From Ningiella ruwaisensis (GTDB taxonomy: Bacteria; Pseudomonadota; Gammaproteobacteria; Enterobacterales; Alteromonadaceae), in NCBI RefSeq assembly GCF_004798935.1, contig NZ_RAHT01000002.1:310001-374000 (forward strand): a DNA stretch of 64,000 bases. Reading direction: 5' to 3'. Under the pieces are notes generated by a model. The model had not been told where the DNA came from and ran no database searches. It saw only the letters and a list, made by a program, of their open reading frames with translations. Made by a program: the position numbers and the translations under genes. Shown here piece after piece: positions 26,927-35,291 of the stretch; the stretch's first letter is position 1; the number at the start of each line of letters is the position of its first letter.

Positions 26927-28045
26927 TTAGTCAAGGTCAATCGAGACATTACTCAAAGAGCCTAAGGGGCTTCCAAACGATTTGCTATCAAGTTTAATCA
27001 TCAGACGAAGATCATTTGGCGAATCTGCATGATGCAAGGCTTGCTCTTCATTAATTTTACCTTGCTTGTACAAATCATATAGCGCCATATCGAAAGTCTG
27101 CATTCCCAACTCTCGGCCCTTCATCATGGCTTCTTTCAAAGCGCCCATTTCATTTCGCTGAATGAGATCTGAAACCAGAGGTGAATTTAGCAAAATCTCT
27201 ATTGCCGCGACCCGGCCCTTGTTATCGATGGTAGGCACGAGCTGCTGAGCTACAATAGCACGAATGTTTTGCGATAAATCATAACGCAGCTTATCGTGCA
27301 GTTCCTTTGGTGCTAGGTGCATAATCCGCTCAATCGCCTGGTTAGCGTTATTAGCGTGAAGCGTTGCAACACATAAATGACCGGTATCGGCAAAGGACAT
27401 GGCATATTCCATGGTTTCCATCGACCGGATTTCACCAATAAGAATCACATCAGGCGCTTGTCGCAAAGAGCTTTTGAGCGCATCGTCAAACGACAAAGTA
27501 TCAATACCGACTTCCCGCTGGGTTACAATACAGTTACGGTGAGAGTGCAAAAACTCGATTGGATCTTCAATCGTCAGAATGTGTCCACGCGAATTCTCAT
27601 TTCGGTGCCCTATCAATGCAGCCAGTGAGGTCGACTTACCTGTACCTGTGCCGCCCACAAACAACACCAGGCCTTTTTTTGCCATGATGATGTCGTTAAG
27701 TATCGGTGGAAGCCCTAAATTACTGGCTTTTGGAATTTCCATGACAATACGACGCACTACCATACCTGCCGCGTCTCGTTGCCAAAATGCGGAACATCTG
27801 AATCGACCTACATCAAATAATGAGACGGCAAAATTACATTCTTTTTCGTGTTTAAAGTCTTCTTTTTGCTCTTCGTTCATTGCCTGATGAACCAGTGAAA
27901 GCGCATCTTCTTTTGAGAGCTTTTGTTCAGCAATGGGTTGCAGTTGACCATTCACTTTGACACTCACTGGCATCCCGGCAGTAACAAAAAGGTCAGATGC
28001 GCCCATTGTCACCATTTTTTTTAAACATTCATCTAAGGTAATCAT
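26927..28045 (-). CDS. pilU: type IV pilus retraction ATPase PilU
   Basis: A 372-residue hexameric ATPase of the PilT/PilU type. Walker A is GGTGTGKSTSLAAL near residue 130, the Asp box is ILTIEDPIEFLHSHR and Walker B is APDVILIGEIRS. The N-terminus (LKKMVTMGASDLFVTAGMP) and the lack of the PilT AIRNLIRE motif (here SPLVSDLIQRN) place it as PilU. It helps PilT retract pili in twitching and DNA uptake. It follows pilT by 47 bases. The pilus assembly genes are not here. Confidence 0.93.
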   Translation of the reverse strand: MITLDECLKKMVTMGASDLFVTAGMPVSVKVNGQLQPIAEQKLSKEDALSLVHQAMNEEQKEDFKHEKECNFAVSLFDVGRFRCSAFWQRDAAGMVVRRIVMEIPKASNLGLPPILNDIIMAKKGLVLFVGGTGTGKSTSLAALIGHRNENSRGHILTIEDPIEFLHSHRNCIVTQREVGIDTLSFDDALKSSLRQAPDVILIGEIRSMETMEYAMSFADTGHLCVATLHANNANQAIERIMHLAPKELHDKLRYDLSQNIRAIVAQQLVPTIDNKGRVAAIEILLNSPLVSDLIQRNEMGALKEAMMKGRELGMQTFDMALYDLYKQGKINEEQALHHADSPNDLRLMIKLDSKSFGSPLGSLSNVSIDLD

Positions 28046-28092
28046 AACTTACGTCTCTGTTTTGCAATCGTTTTTAATTTATGGGGCATAGC

Positions 28093-29124
28093 TTAATGGT
28101 TTTTATCAATGGAGCGAGCCGCCGCATCTTGCTGCGTGATAATGCCCTGCGCGACTAACTTTTGTAAACACTGATCCATCGTTTGCATGCCATGTGCCTG
28201 ACCGGTTTGGATTACCGAATACATTTGCGGTACTTTATCTTCACGGATCAAGTTACGAATGGCAGGAATACCCAGCATGATTTCATGCGCTGCCACACGG
28301 CCACCTCCAACCTTTTTAAGAAGCGTTTGCGATATAACAGCGCGCAATGACTCAGAAAGCATTGAGCGAATCATGGACTTTTCAGCAGCGGGGAACACGT
28401 CGATGATACGGTCGATGGTTTTAGGTGCCGAGTTTGTGTGTAGCGTACCAAAAACCAAGTGACCGGTTTCTGCCGCGGAAATGGCAAGTCGTATCGTTTC
28501 AAGGTCACGCAGCTCACCTACCAGTATTACATCGGGATCTTCACGAAGTGCGCTTCTAAGTGCATTATTAAAACTGTGTGTATCGCGGTGTACCTCTCGC
28601 TGATTCAATACGCTTAATTTGTTGTTATGCACAAATTCAATGGGGTCTTCAATGGTGAGAATATGCTCGCGTTTGTGTGTGTTAATATAATCAATCATCG
28701 CCGCCAGAGTGGTACTTTTACCCGAGCCAGTTGCACCTGTAACAAGAATAATGCCGGTTGGCTGATTGATGATTTTTTTGAAGATCTCAGGCGCACCTAA
28801 CTCATCAAGGGTGAGTACTTTACTTGGGATGGTTCTTAGAACAGCTGCCGCACCTCTGTTCTGATTAAAGGCGTTGACACGGAAACGTGAGAGTTCTGGA
28901 ATTTCGAATGAAAAGTCCACTTCCAGGTTTTCTTCGTATTCTTTACGCTGACGGTCATTCATGATGTCGTAAATCAGGCTGTGTACAGCTTTATGATCTA
29001 AAGAATCTATGTTTAAACGACGCATTTCGCCATCAACACGGATAATCGGGGGAAGCCCTGATGTAAGGTGCAAATCAGATGCACCATTTTGTACACTAAA
29101 AGCGAGTAATTCGTTAATATCCAA
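28093..29124 (-). CDS. pilT: type IV pilus retraction ATPase PilT
   Basis: A 343-residue ATPase, the same size as Pseudomonas PilT. Walker A GATGSGKSTTLAAMI, Asp box ILTIEDPIEFVHNNK, Walker B DPDVILVGELRD and the diagnostic AIRNLIRE motif near residue 285 are present. The frame runs back to a TTG at 29145, but the TTG at 29124 yields the classic MDINELLAFSVQNGASDLHL start and has GGAG eight bases ahead. It diverges from yggS, as in many gammaproteobacteria. Confidence 0.94.
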   Translation of the reverse strand: MDINELLAFSVQNGASDLHLTSGLPPIIRVDGEMRRLNIDSLDHKAVHSLIYDIMNDRQRKEYEENLEVDFSFEIPELSRFRVNAFNQNRGAAAVLRTIPSKVLTLDELGAPEIFKKIINQPTGIILVTGATGSGKSTTLAAMIDYINTHKREHILTIEDPIEFVHNNKLSVLNQREVHRDTHSFNNALRSALREDPDVILVGELRDLETIRLAISAAETGHLVFGTLHTNSAPKTIDRIIDVFPAAEKSMIRSMLSESLRAVISQTLLKKVGGGRVAAHEIMLGIPAIRNLIREDKVPQMYSVIQTGQAHGMQTMDQCLQKLVAQGIITQQDAAARSIDKNH

Positions 29125-29163
29125 AACTATTTCTCCAAGGAACAAGAGGCATTCTAGTTTACA

Positions 29164-29874
29164 ATGACAGCATCATCTGCCCCCATTGCTGAAAATTTAT
29201 CCAGGATCCGCGCGCAAATGCAGCAAGCAGCTGTGTCATGCGGTCGCAATCCTAACGATATTCATTTACTGGCGGTAAGTAAAACCAAACCGGTATCCGA
29301 TATCTTGCAAGCGTATGAAAACGGACAACGCCATTTTGGTGAAAATTACGTGCAAGAAGGGCTGGAAAAAATTCAGGCCCTCAGCCAGTTTTCTGATATC
29401 GTTTGGCACTATATCGGCCCCTTGCAATCAAACAAGAGTAAAATTATTGCTGAAAACTTTGATTGGATGCATTCGCTAGACAGAATTAAAATTGCAAAAC
29501 GCCTCAACGATCAGCGGCCAAGCGAGCTTGCCCCCCTTAACGTGTGCATCCAAATAAACATTGATGATGAAAGCAGTAAATCGGGCATTCAGGCAAGCGA
29601 AACCAAAGATTTTTTAGAACAGATGCGTGAGTTTTCCCGACTTTCGTGTAGAGGTTTAATGACGATCCCCTCTGCCACAAAAGATATTAATCAACAACGT
29701 GCATCCTTCGAGAGGATGCAGTCGCTTTTTGTTAAATGTCAGGAAGACTTTAAGCAAATTTATCCGGATTTTGATACGCTTTCAATGGGAATGAGCGCAG
29801 ACATGGCACTTGCAATTGAGTATTCAAGCACCATGCTAAGAGTTGGAACGGGTGTTTTCGGTTCCAGAACTTAA
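29164..29874 (+). CDS. yggS: YggS family pyridoxal phosphate homeostasis protein
   Basis: A 236-residue single-domain TIM-barrel protein binding pyridoxal phosphate. The lysine lies in LLAVSKTKPVSDI near residue 38. HFGENYVQEGLEK, HYIGPLQSNKSK and LSMGMSADMALAIE are family blocks. It is a PLP carrier or homeostasis factor without known catalysis. It is followed by proC and yggT, the common gammaproteobacterial order. Confidence 0.93.
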   Translation: MTASSAPIAENLSRIRAQMQQAAVSCGRNPNDIHLLAVSKTKPVSDILQAYENGQRHFGENYVQEGLEKIQALSQFSDIVWHYIGPLQSNKSKIIAENFDWMHSLDRIKIAKRLNDQRPSELAPLNVCIQINIDDESSKSGIQASETKDFLEQMREFSRLSCRGLMTIPSATKDINQQRASFERMQSLFVKCQEDFKQIYPDFDTLSMGMSADMALAIEYSSTMLRVGTGVFGSRT

Positions 29875-29934
29875 ACAACGCTTTATTAGCAGAGCTTATT
29901 AGCAAATACGTTTTCTCAAACACTAAGGAGTCTC

Positions 29935-30756
29935 ATGACAGTAAAAAATATCAGCTTTATCGGCGCAGGCAATATGACCCAATCTATTGTTGAAGGCCTT
30001 GTGGCAAAAGGCTATCCACCCGAAAATATTATGGCAAGTAATCCAAGCTTTCCGAAATTGGATAATTTGCAAAAGAAGCTGAATATTCGCGTGAGTCAAA
30101 GCAACACAGAGGCCATTGATTTTGCAGAGGTTGTTGTTCTGTCAGTTAAACCACTGTTAATGAGTAAGGTCTGCGAGGATTTTTTAAAAGACTGCGATTT
30201 AAGCAATAAATTAGTGATTTCAATTGCAGCTGGTATCCCCTGCAAACGTTTAATTGAAATGCTAGGTGGTCATAAACAGGTCATTCGCGTTATGCCAAAT
30301 ACGCCCTCTTCTCTTGGTGCTGGCATGAGTGGCATTTACGCGTCAGATGAAGTCAGTGAACAAGATGCCGAGTTTGCCTCATTTATGATGAAGCACGTAG
30401 GCGATACGCTGATTGTTGATAAAGAAAGTGATATTGATACTGTGATTGCAGCGGCCGGAAGTTCGCCTGCTTATTTCTTTTTAATTGCGCAATCAATGAC
30501 TGAGGAAGCCATGCGCATGGGTTTAGCTGAAAAGGACGCACGAAAGCTGGTACAGCAAGCGATGCTGGGAAGCGCCCAAATGATTATTCAAAACCCGGAT
30601 ACTTCAATTGAAACATTGCGAACAAATGTAACATCAAAAGGTGGCACCACACACGAAGCGGTGACTACCTTGCAAAAACACGATATCGCCCACATACTCA
30701 GCGAAGCAATGCAAGCTGCTGTAGCGCGCGCTCAACAAATGGCAAAAGAATTTTAG
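29935..30756 (+). CDS. proC: pyrroline-5-carboxylate reductase
   Basis: A 273-residue NAD(P)H-dependent reductase for the last step of proline synthesis. It shows the Rossmann start ISFIGAGNMTQSIVEGL, VIRVMPNTPSSLGAGMSG, AAGSSPAYFFLIAQSMTEEA and TSKGGTTHEAVTTL, all conserved blocks. AAGGAG precedes the ATG by a normal distance. yggT begins 14 bases after its stop, so they are likely one unit. Confidence 0.96.
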   Translation: MTVKNISFIGAGNMTQSIVEGLVAKGYPPENIMASNPSFPKLDNLQKKLNIRVSQSNTEAIDFAEVVVLSVKPLLMSKVCEDFLKDCDLSNKLVISIAAGIPCKRLIEMLGGHKQVIRVMPNTPSSLGAGMSGIYASDEVSEQDAEFASFMMKHVGDTLIVDKESDIDTVIAAAGSSPAYFFLIAQSMTEEAMRMGLAEKDARKLVQQAMLGSAQMIIQNPDTSIETLRTNVTSKGGTTHEAVTTLQKHDIAHILSEAMQAAVARAQQMAKEF

Positions 30757-30770
30757 TGGAATAAAAAAAG

Positions 30771-31316
30771 ATGAATGCGATTGAATTTTTGGTACGGTTT
30801 GCCTTTGGCGCATATATTTCGATTATTTTGGTGAGAATGTGGTTGCAACTTGCTCGCGCCGATTTTTATAACCCGGCGAGCCAATTCGTTGTAAAGGCGA
30901 CTCAACCTGTGGTTGGCCCGCTCAGGCGCTTTATTCCTGCGCTGGGGCAATTGGATACGGCTACTTTGCTATTTGCCTATGTGATGGCAGTGCTAAAAAT
31001 TATCACCCTTAGTTTTATGATCACTGGCGGCATTCCCGGATTTTTAAGTTTGCTGGTACCGGGCGTAATTGTGCTCATTGGGCATATATTTGACGTAGTT
31101 TTTTATATTTTAATTATCAGAGCGATTTTGAGCTGGGTCAGTCAAGGCGGCAACCCTATTGAAATGGTAATGTATCAGCTAACAGAACCATTACTCGCTC
31201 CAATAAGGCGCATCATCCCTCCAATGGGAGGTTTGGATTTGTCTATATTGATTGCCATCTTAGCCATACAGTTTATTCGCATTTTGATCGGCGATTTGAC
31301 GGGTATTCGTATCTAA
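30771..31316 (+). CDS. YggT family integral membrane protein
   Basis: A 181-residue protein made of two YggT repeats, each with membrane helices and the motif ATQPVVGPLRRFIPALGQLD or TEPLLAPIRRIIPPMGGLD. The exact role is unknown. It has been tied to membrane or osmotic functions in some bacteria. Four hydrophobic segments are visible. It is the last gene of the yggS-proC-yggT run. The yggU gene that follows in enterics is absent. Confidence 0.88.
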   Translation: MNAIEFLVRFAFGAYISIILVRMWLQLARADFYNPASQFVVKATQPVVGPLRRFIPALGQLDTATLLFAYVMAVLKIITLSFMITGGIPGFLSLLVPGVIVLIGHIFDVVFYILIIRAILSWVSQGGNPIEMVMYQLTEPLLAPIRRIIPPMGGLDLSILIAILAIQFIRILIGDLTGIRI

Positions 31317-31427
31317 TAAGTCTGCTGGCGGGGTTTAAGATAAGGCAGGCAACTCGCTTGCGCATGATTGAAGGTAGCTGAATGCATTCACACATGCGCA
31401 AACAAACAAGGCATAAAGGAAAAAGCG

Positions 31428-31868
31428 ATGCAAATTTTAAAACTGAACATGTTTAAAATATTCATATTGTTAAGCTTTGTAATAGTAAGTTCGGACTTGT
31501 TGGCAGAGCAAAAGAAAACCTTGGGCGACTGGGATGTGCACTACATCGCCTTTCCAAGCACTTTTTTAGAGCCTGAAGTTGCCAAGGCAAACAATATCAC
31601 TCGTTCCAGTACACGGGCGGTAATTAATATATCCGTGCTTGACTCGAAGAGTAAAGCGGCCTTAGAAGTTGAGGTAAGTGGCAACGCAAGAAATTTGCTG
31701 GGTACAAATAAGCCCTTGGAATTCACAACTGTAAAAGAAGGCGATGCCATTTATCATCTGGCTACAGTGAATTTTGATGATAAAGAAGTGCTACGTTTTA
31801 CTATTGATATGAAACAGGGCAATGTCTCTCAACAACTCAAGTTTCAACAAAAAATGTATGAAGATTAG
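31428..31868 (+). CDS. DUF4426 family secreted protein
   Basis: A 146-residue protein with an N-terminal signal peptide (FKIFILLSFVIVSSDLLA, cleavage near residue 24) and a beta-rich domain starting KTLGDWDVHYIAFPSTFL, typical of DUF4426. Function unknown, presumably periplasmic. The reading frame starts earlier, but AAAGGA before the ATG at 31428 and the signal peptide fix this start. In relatives DUF4426 is often followed by rdgB-hemW (from memory). Here a repeat array follows. Confidence 0.8.
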   Translation: MQILKLNMFKIFILLSFVIVSSDLLAEQKKTLGDWDVHYIAFPSTFLEPEVAKANNITRSSTRAVINISVLDSKSKAALEVEVSGNARNLLGTNKPLEFTTVKEGDAIYHLATVNFDDKEVLRFTIDMKQGNVSQQLKFQQKMYED

Positions 31869-31904
31869 TGTGAGCCAACTTTAACATCGAGTTGCTTTTG
31901 GAGG

Positions 31905-32245
31905 AGTGGGATAGCTATCTCGGTTGCAGAATTGCGCTTGTAATAGAGAGCCCGCTATCGGGGTTAAGAATTTGCGCGTGAAAGAGAAAGCCAGGTATCG
32001 GGGTTCAGAATTGCGCTGGGAAGAGGGGACTAGCTTATGTTCAGGACGCTGGCCCATCCATGGTCGCTTTACAATGGGCGTCCTGCCCATTGAAACCTGA
32101 CCATAAGCTAGTCCCCTCTTCTTACTCGCTTATTCTAAACCCCGATAGCGGGCTTTCTCTTTTGCTCATTCTGAACCGAGATAGCACTCCCCTCTTCCAA
32201 GCGCAATTCTGCAACCCAAGAGCTGGCGCCCTCTTCTTCGCTTAA
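31905..32245. repeat. composite array of about 40-bp units, direct then inverted, around a structured repeat
   Basis: Three direct units on the left have their TATC core at 31916, 31956 and 31996, exactly 40 bases apart, each followed by a GGTT-AGAATT-GCGC block. On the right of the central element (32020-32121) three inverted units follow, with cores near 32144, 32180 and 32220. Unit 1 left (GGGATAGCTATCTCGG) is complementary to right unit 2, and unit 2 left (GCCCGCTATCGGGGTT) to right unit 1, so the whole stretch can fold as nested hairpins. There is no coding frame. It lies between the convergent DUF4426 and glutathione S-transferase genes. Confidence 0.8.
32020..32121 (-). ncRNA. TwoAYGGAY-like structured repeat, copy 2
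   Basis: Perfect 20-bp outer arms at 32020-32039 and 32102-32121. Inside, read on the minus strand, the first hairpin is CAATGGGC / GCCCATTG with an AGGAC loop, and the second has loop ATGGAT between CC and GG. One loop therefore departs from AYGGAY. The inner 66 bases (32038-32103) are identical to copy 3 (32989-33054), while the outer arms differ. Confidence 0.6.
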
Positions 32246-32257
32246 TTTTAAAGAGAA

Positions 32258-32893
32258 CTATACTTTTTCCAATGCATCTTTCTGCTGTTTTTCAAACGCT
32301 CTGGCGCGTTTTAATGCATCTCGACCCAAGACGCGCTCCGCATACGCCCTTACATTGTCGTAAGTTAAGTCTTGTTTAAAGCCCTGTGCCCACGAGAGCG
32401 TGTGGCCGGCAATGATATCAGCCATGGTGAAATCATCACCTGCAATAAAGGTGTTGTTACCGAGCATCTTGCTGAATACCTCCAGTGCTTTGCTAAATTC
32501 CCATTGACCGACTTCTATAGCCTGAGGGATTCGTTTATCTTCAGGGAAGGCAAATTTGTGTTTAGCCATTGTCCAAAGCGGCTGCTCTAATTCAGTAAGT
32601 ACAAAGTACATGGCTTGCTCATAATATGCTCGCTCAGCACTGCCAACTTTGGGAATGAGCTTGCCGAATTTATCAGCTAAATAGGTCAAAATGGCACCAG
32701 ATTCAACCAGTGTAATCTCGCCATCCTGAATGGCGGGTACTTTGCCGGTAGGTGCGACGGCTAAGTAGTCAGGACCGCGATGTTCACCTGCATATAAGTT
32801 CACAATCTTATAGTCGTAATCTATACCGAGCTCTTCACATGCCCAGGTTACTCTCACGCCTCTGGTGGCAGGATAACTAAAAATTTTAATCAT
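32258..32893 (-). CDS. glutathione S-transferase family protein
   Basis: A 211-residue protein with an N-terminal thioredoxin-like domain (IKIFSYPATRGVRVTWACEELG, PTGKVPAIQDGEITLVESGAI) and a C-terminal helical domain (FTMADIIAGHTLSWAQ). It should conjugate or transfer glutathione, substrate unknown. AAAGGA before the ATG at 32893 decides the start over a longer frame to 32962. The gene is bracketed by structured repeat copies 2 and 3, which share an identical core. Confidence 0.85.
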   Translation of the reverse strand: MIKIFSYPATRGVRVTWACEELGIDYDYKIVNLYAGEHRGPDYLAVAPTGKVPAIQDGEITLVESGAILTYLADKFGKLIPKVGSAERAYYEQAMYFVLTELEQPLWTMAKHKFAFPEDKRIPQAIEVGQWEFSKALEVFSKMLGNNTFIAGDDFTMADIIAGHTLSWAQGFKQDLTYDNVRAYAERVLGRDALKRARAFEKQQKDALEKV

Positions 32894-32970
32894 TGTAAAT
32901 CCTTTAAAATATAGCCATTTAAATCTTGAACAACGCCTGATACGAAGCTGACAAAGTTGCATGCCGCTAG

Positions 32971-33072
32971 GGAGATAGCAGGGGCCTGTGTTCAGGACGC
33001 TGGCCCATCCATGGTCGCTTTACAATGGGCGTCCTGCCCATTGAAACCTGACCACAGGCCCCTGCTCTGTCC
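32971..33072 (-). ncRNA. TwoAYGGAY-like structured repeat, copy 3
   Basis: Outer arms 32971-32990 and 33053-33072 pair over 20 bp with two mismatches, 13 of them contiguous (GCAGGGGCCTGTG). The inner part is identical to copy 2. A T-run follows on the plus strand (33073-33078), which resembles a terminator for rightward transcription although both flanking genes run leftward. It lies between yaaA and the glutathione S-transferase gene. Confidence 0.6.
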
Positions 33073-33148
33073 TTTTTTGCTTATGCGATTTTGCTAGCTC
33101 CATACCAGACGTAATTTCATCAAAATTTAACGGTGGATTGTGTGAACG

Positions 33149-33922
33149 CTATTGTTCATTGCGCTTAAATACGTAATCTGTTTCAGTGCTTTCTGCATCG
33201 TCAAAATAATAGCCCGCGGTGTCGAATTCTTTTAATTGCGAAGCCTTGCTTAACTTATTTTCAATAATGTAACGGGCCATCAGGCCGCGGGCTTTTTTTG
33301 CATAAAAGCTGATGATTTTCAATTTGCCATTTTTTTCATCTTTAAAATGCGGTGTTATCACCATCGCGTCTAATTGCTTGGTTTTTACAGATGAAAAATA
33401 TTCATTCGATGCCAAATTCACTAAAACGTTATCGCCCTGAGCCTTGATATCTTTGTTTAACAATTCGGTGATCTGCATGTCCCAAAAGTCATAAAGCGAA
33501 TTGCCTTTATCGTTTTTAAGCTTCGTTCCCATTTCGAGTCGATAGGGCTGCATCAAATCCAATGGTCTTAAAATGCCGTAAAGGCCAGACAATATACGCA
33601 AGTGAGACTGTGCAAATTCAAGTGATTCCGCATCCAGGCTTGACGCTTGCAAGCCAGAATACACATCACCATTAAACGCAAACACGGCAGGGCGTGCATT
33701 CTCGTCGGTAAAAGGTGTGGTAAAGCTGTCAAAACGCTCAGCGTTTAACGTGGCTAACTTGTCGCTTATTTTCATTAGCGAAGACAGCTCAGCCGGTGAT
33801 AGCTGCTTGCATTTTTTAACCAAGGCTTGGGTTTGCGTCATTAATCGCGGTTGTGTCGCGTCAACGCTGGGAATGTCGGATTGATAGTCTAAATTTTTAG
33901 CGGGAGATACAACTATTAACAT
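33149..33922 (-). CDS. yaaA: peroxide stress protein YaaA
   Basis: A 257-residue member of the YaaA/UPF0246 family: [13 protein letters not shown] at the start, [28 protein letters not shown] and [12 protein letters not shown] are the conserved blocks. In E. coli YaaA is induced by OxyR and limits free iron during peroxide stress. This window also encodes OxyR at 2.4 kb. It diverges from tal across 367 bases. E. coli keeps yaaA close to talB and thrC, as here. Confidence 0.93.
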   Translation of the reverse strand: MLIVVSPAKNLDYQSDIPSVDATQPRLMTQTQALVKKCKQLSPAELSSLMKISDKLATLNAERFDSFTTPFTDENARPAVFAFNGDVYSGLQASSLDAESLEFAQSHLRILSGLYGILRPLDLMQPYRLEMGTKLKNDKGNSLYDFWDMQITELLNKDIKAQGDNVLVNLASNEYFSSVKTKQLDAMVITPHFKDEKNGKLKIISFYAKKARGLMARYIIENKLSKASQLKEFDTAGYYFDDAESTETDYVFKRNEQ

Positions 33923-34289
33923 GTGGGCTCATTCTCTGTAATTTTTGTTCTATATTTAGCTTTTGCTTACGAACGGGCAAACAAATGCGCTCAAACATGT
34001 ACAAAAGTTTATCATATTTTCGCTCTTTAAGCGCGCTCACTTGAGAGGTCACGAGTCGTTTAATAGATACCTAAAACATCATCTTGAATTGGGTAACGAG
34101 CAGAGTAAATTTCAGATAACCATAGCGTGTTTATCTTTGTTAATGTCGCGTTGAGCTATACAAAATTCATGAACGAATTATGAAAAATCGCTTTATCGGT
34201 GCTAGTCTCTAGTCATTACCCCAACTAACTTGTTATGCTAGGTCACGCCCTAGTAAAATTACTACATCTTAATAACTAAAAGGAACATC
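33923..34289. other. divergent intergenic region between yaaA and tal
   Basis: About 367 bases without a credible gene. A 63-codon plus-strand frame at 33963-34154 has no recognisable domain or ribosome site. Promoters of yaaA and tal must lie here. A clear AAAGGA ribosome site stands just before tal. I see no further motif I can name. Confidence 0.5.
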
Positions 34290-35243
34290 ATGGCCAATCA
34301 ATTAGCTTATTTACGTTCAATGACAACGGTAGTTGCCGATACAGGCGATATCGATGCGATCAAAAAGTATGAGCCAGTAGATGCGACAACCAATCCATCT
34401 CTCTTGCTTAAAGCGGCCGACTTACCTCAATATGACAGTTTAATCAATGACGCCATTGCCTACGGTAAGAAAAATGGCGATTCTGAAGATGCACAGGTTG
34501 CCGCTGCTTGCGACCATCTCGCTGTAGCCATTGGTAAAGAAATTGTAGGCGTGATTCCAGGTCGAATTTCCACTGAAGTAGACGCAAGGCTGTCCTTTGA
34601 CACGCAGGCAACAATTGATAAAGCGCACGAGCTTATCGCCTTATACGATAAGGCAGGCGTTGATAAGTCGCGCATTTTGATAAAAATTGCATCTACGTGG
34701 GAAGGAATAAAAGCCGCCGAGCAGCTTGAAAAAGAAGGGATCAACTGTAATCTGACCTTACTGTTCTCATTTGCGCAAGCCCGCGCATGTGCCGAAGCTG
34801 GTGTATTTTTAATATCACCTTTTGTAGGCCGTATTTTAGACTGGTATAAAGCAAATTCAACCGGCGAGAATTTTGAAGGTAAAAATGACCCTGGTGTGCA
34901 GTCAGTAACAAAAATTTATAACTACTACAAAGAGCATGGCTACAAAACAGTAGTAATGGGCGCAAGCTTTAGAAACACCGGCGAAATTGTGGCGCTTGCC
35001 GGTTGTGACCGACTTACCATCAGCCCAGCCTTGCTTGAAGAACTTGGCAACACCGAAGGTGAACTGGAAACCGTCCTTAAGGACACAGGTCAGTCAAAAT
35101 CCGTAGATGCCAAACTTACAGAAGCGCAATTTAGATGGGATATGAATCAAGATCCAATGGCTACTGAAAAACTGGCTGAGGGTATTCGCAACTTTGCAGC
35201 AGACCAAGTGAAGCTGGAAACGCTAATCCAAGCGCGTTTTTAA
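34290..35243 (+). CDS. tal: transaldolase
   Basis: A 317-residue enzyme of the pentose phosphate pathway, same length as E. coli TalB. Catalytic lysine is in [15 protein letters not shown] near residue 132. [16 protein letters not shown] at the N-terminus and [22 protein letters not shown] (in two parts) are signatures. It is followed 48 bases later by pgi, probably on one message. With tkt at 18 kb the window holds much of the non-oxidative branch. Confidence 0.96.
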   Translation: MANQLAYLRSMTTVVADTGDIDAIKKYEPVDATTNPSLLLKAADLPQYDSLINDAIAYGKKNGDSEDAQVAAACDHLAVAIGKEIVGVIPGRISTEVDARLSFDTQATIDKAHELIALYDKAGVDKSRILIKIASTWEGIKAAEQLEKEGINCNLTLLFSFAQARACAEAGVFLISPFVGRILDWYKANSTGENFEGKNDPGVQSVTKIYNYYKEHGYKTVVMGASFRNTGEIVALAGCDRLTISPALLEELGNTEGELETVLKDTGQSKSVDAKLTEAQFRWDMNQDPMATEKLAEGIRNFAADQVKLETLIQARF

Positions 35244-35291
35244 TAGTTATTTCAATGACTGATCACATTTAAACAGACTCAAGGAGCACTC

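Noticed and set aside
31905-32245. CRISPR array at the 40-bp tandem units
   Set aside because: Units are only three per side, change orientation, have no unique spacers between conserved repeats, and no cas genes are present.
31905-33072. Insertion sequence or integron cassette array around the glutathione S-transferase gene
   Set aside because: No transposase, no integrase, no clear target-site duplication and no attC core sites were seen.
33963-34154. 63-codon frame in the yaaA-tal gap
   Set aside because: No ribosome site, no recognisable motif and it occupies the expected promoter region.
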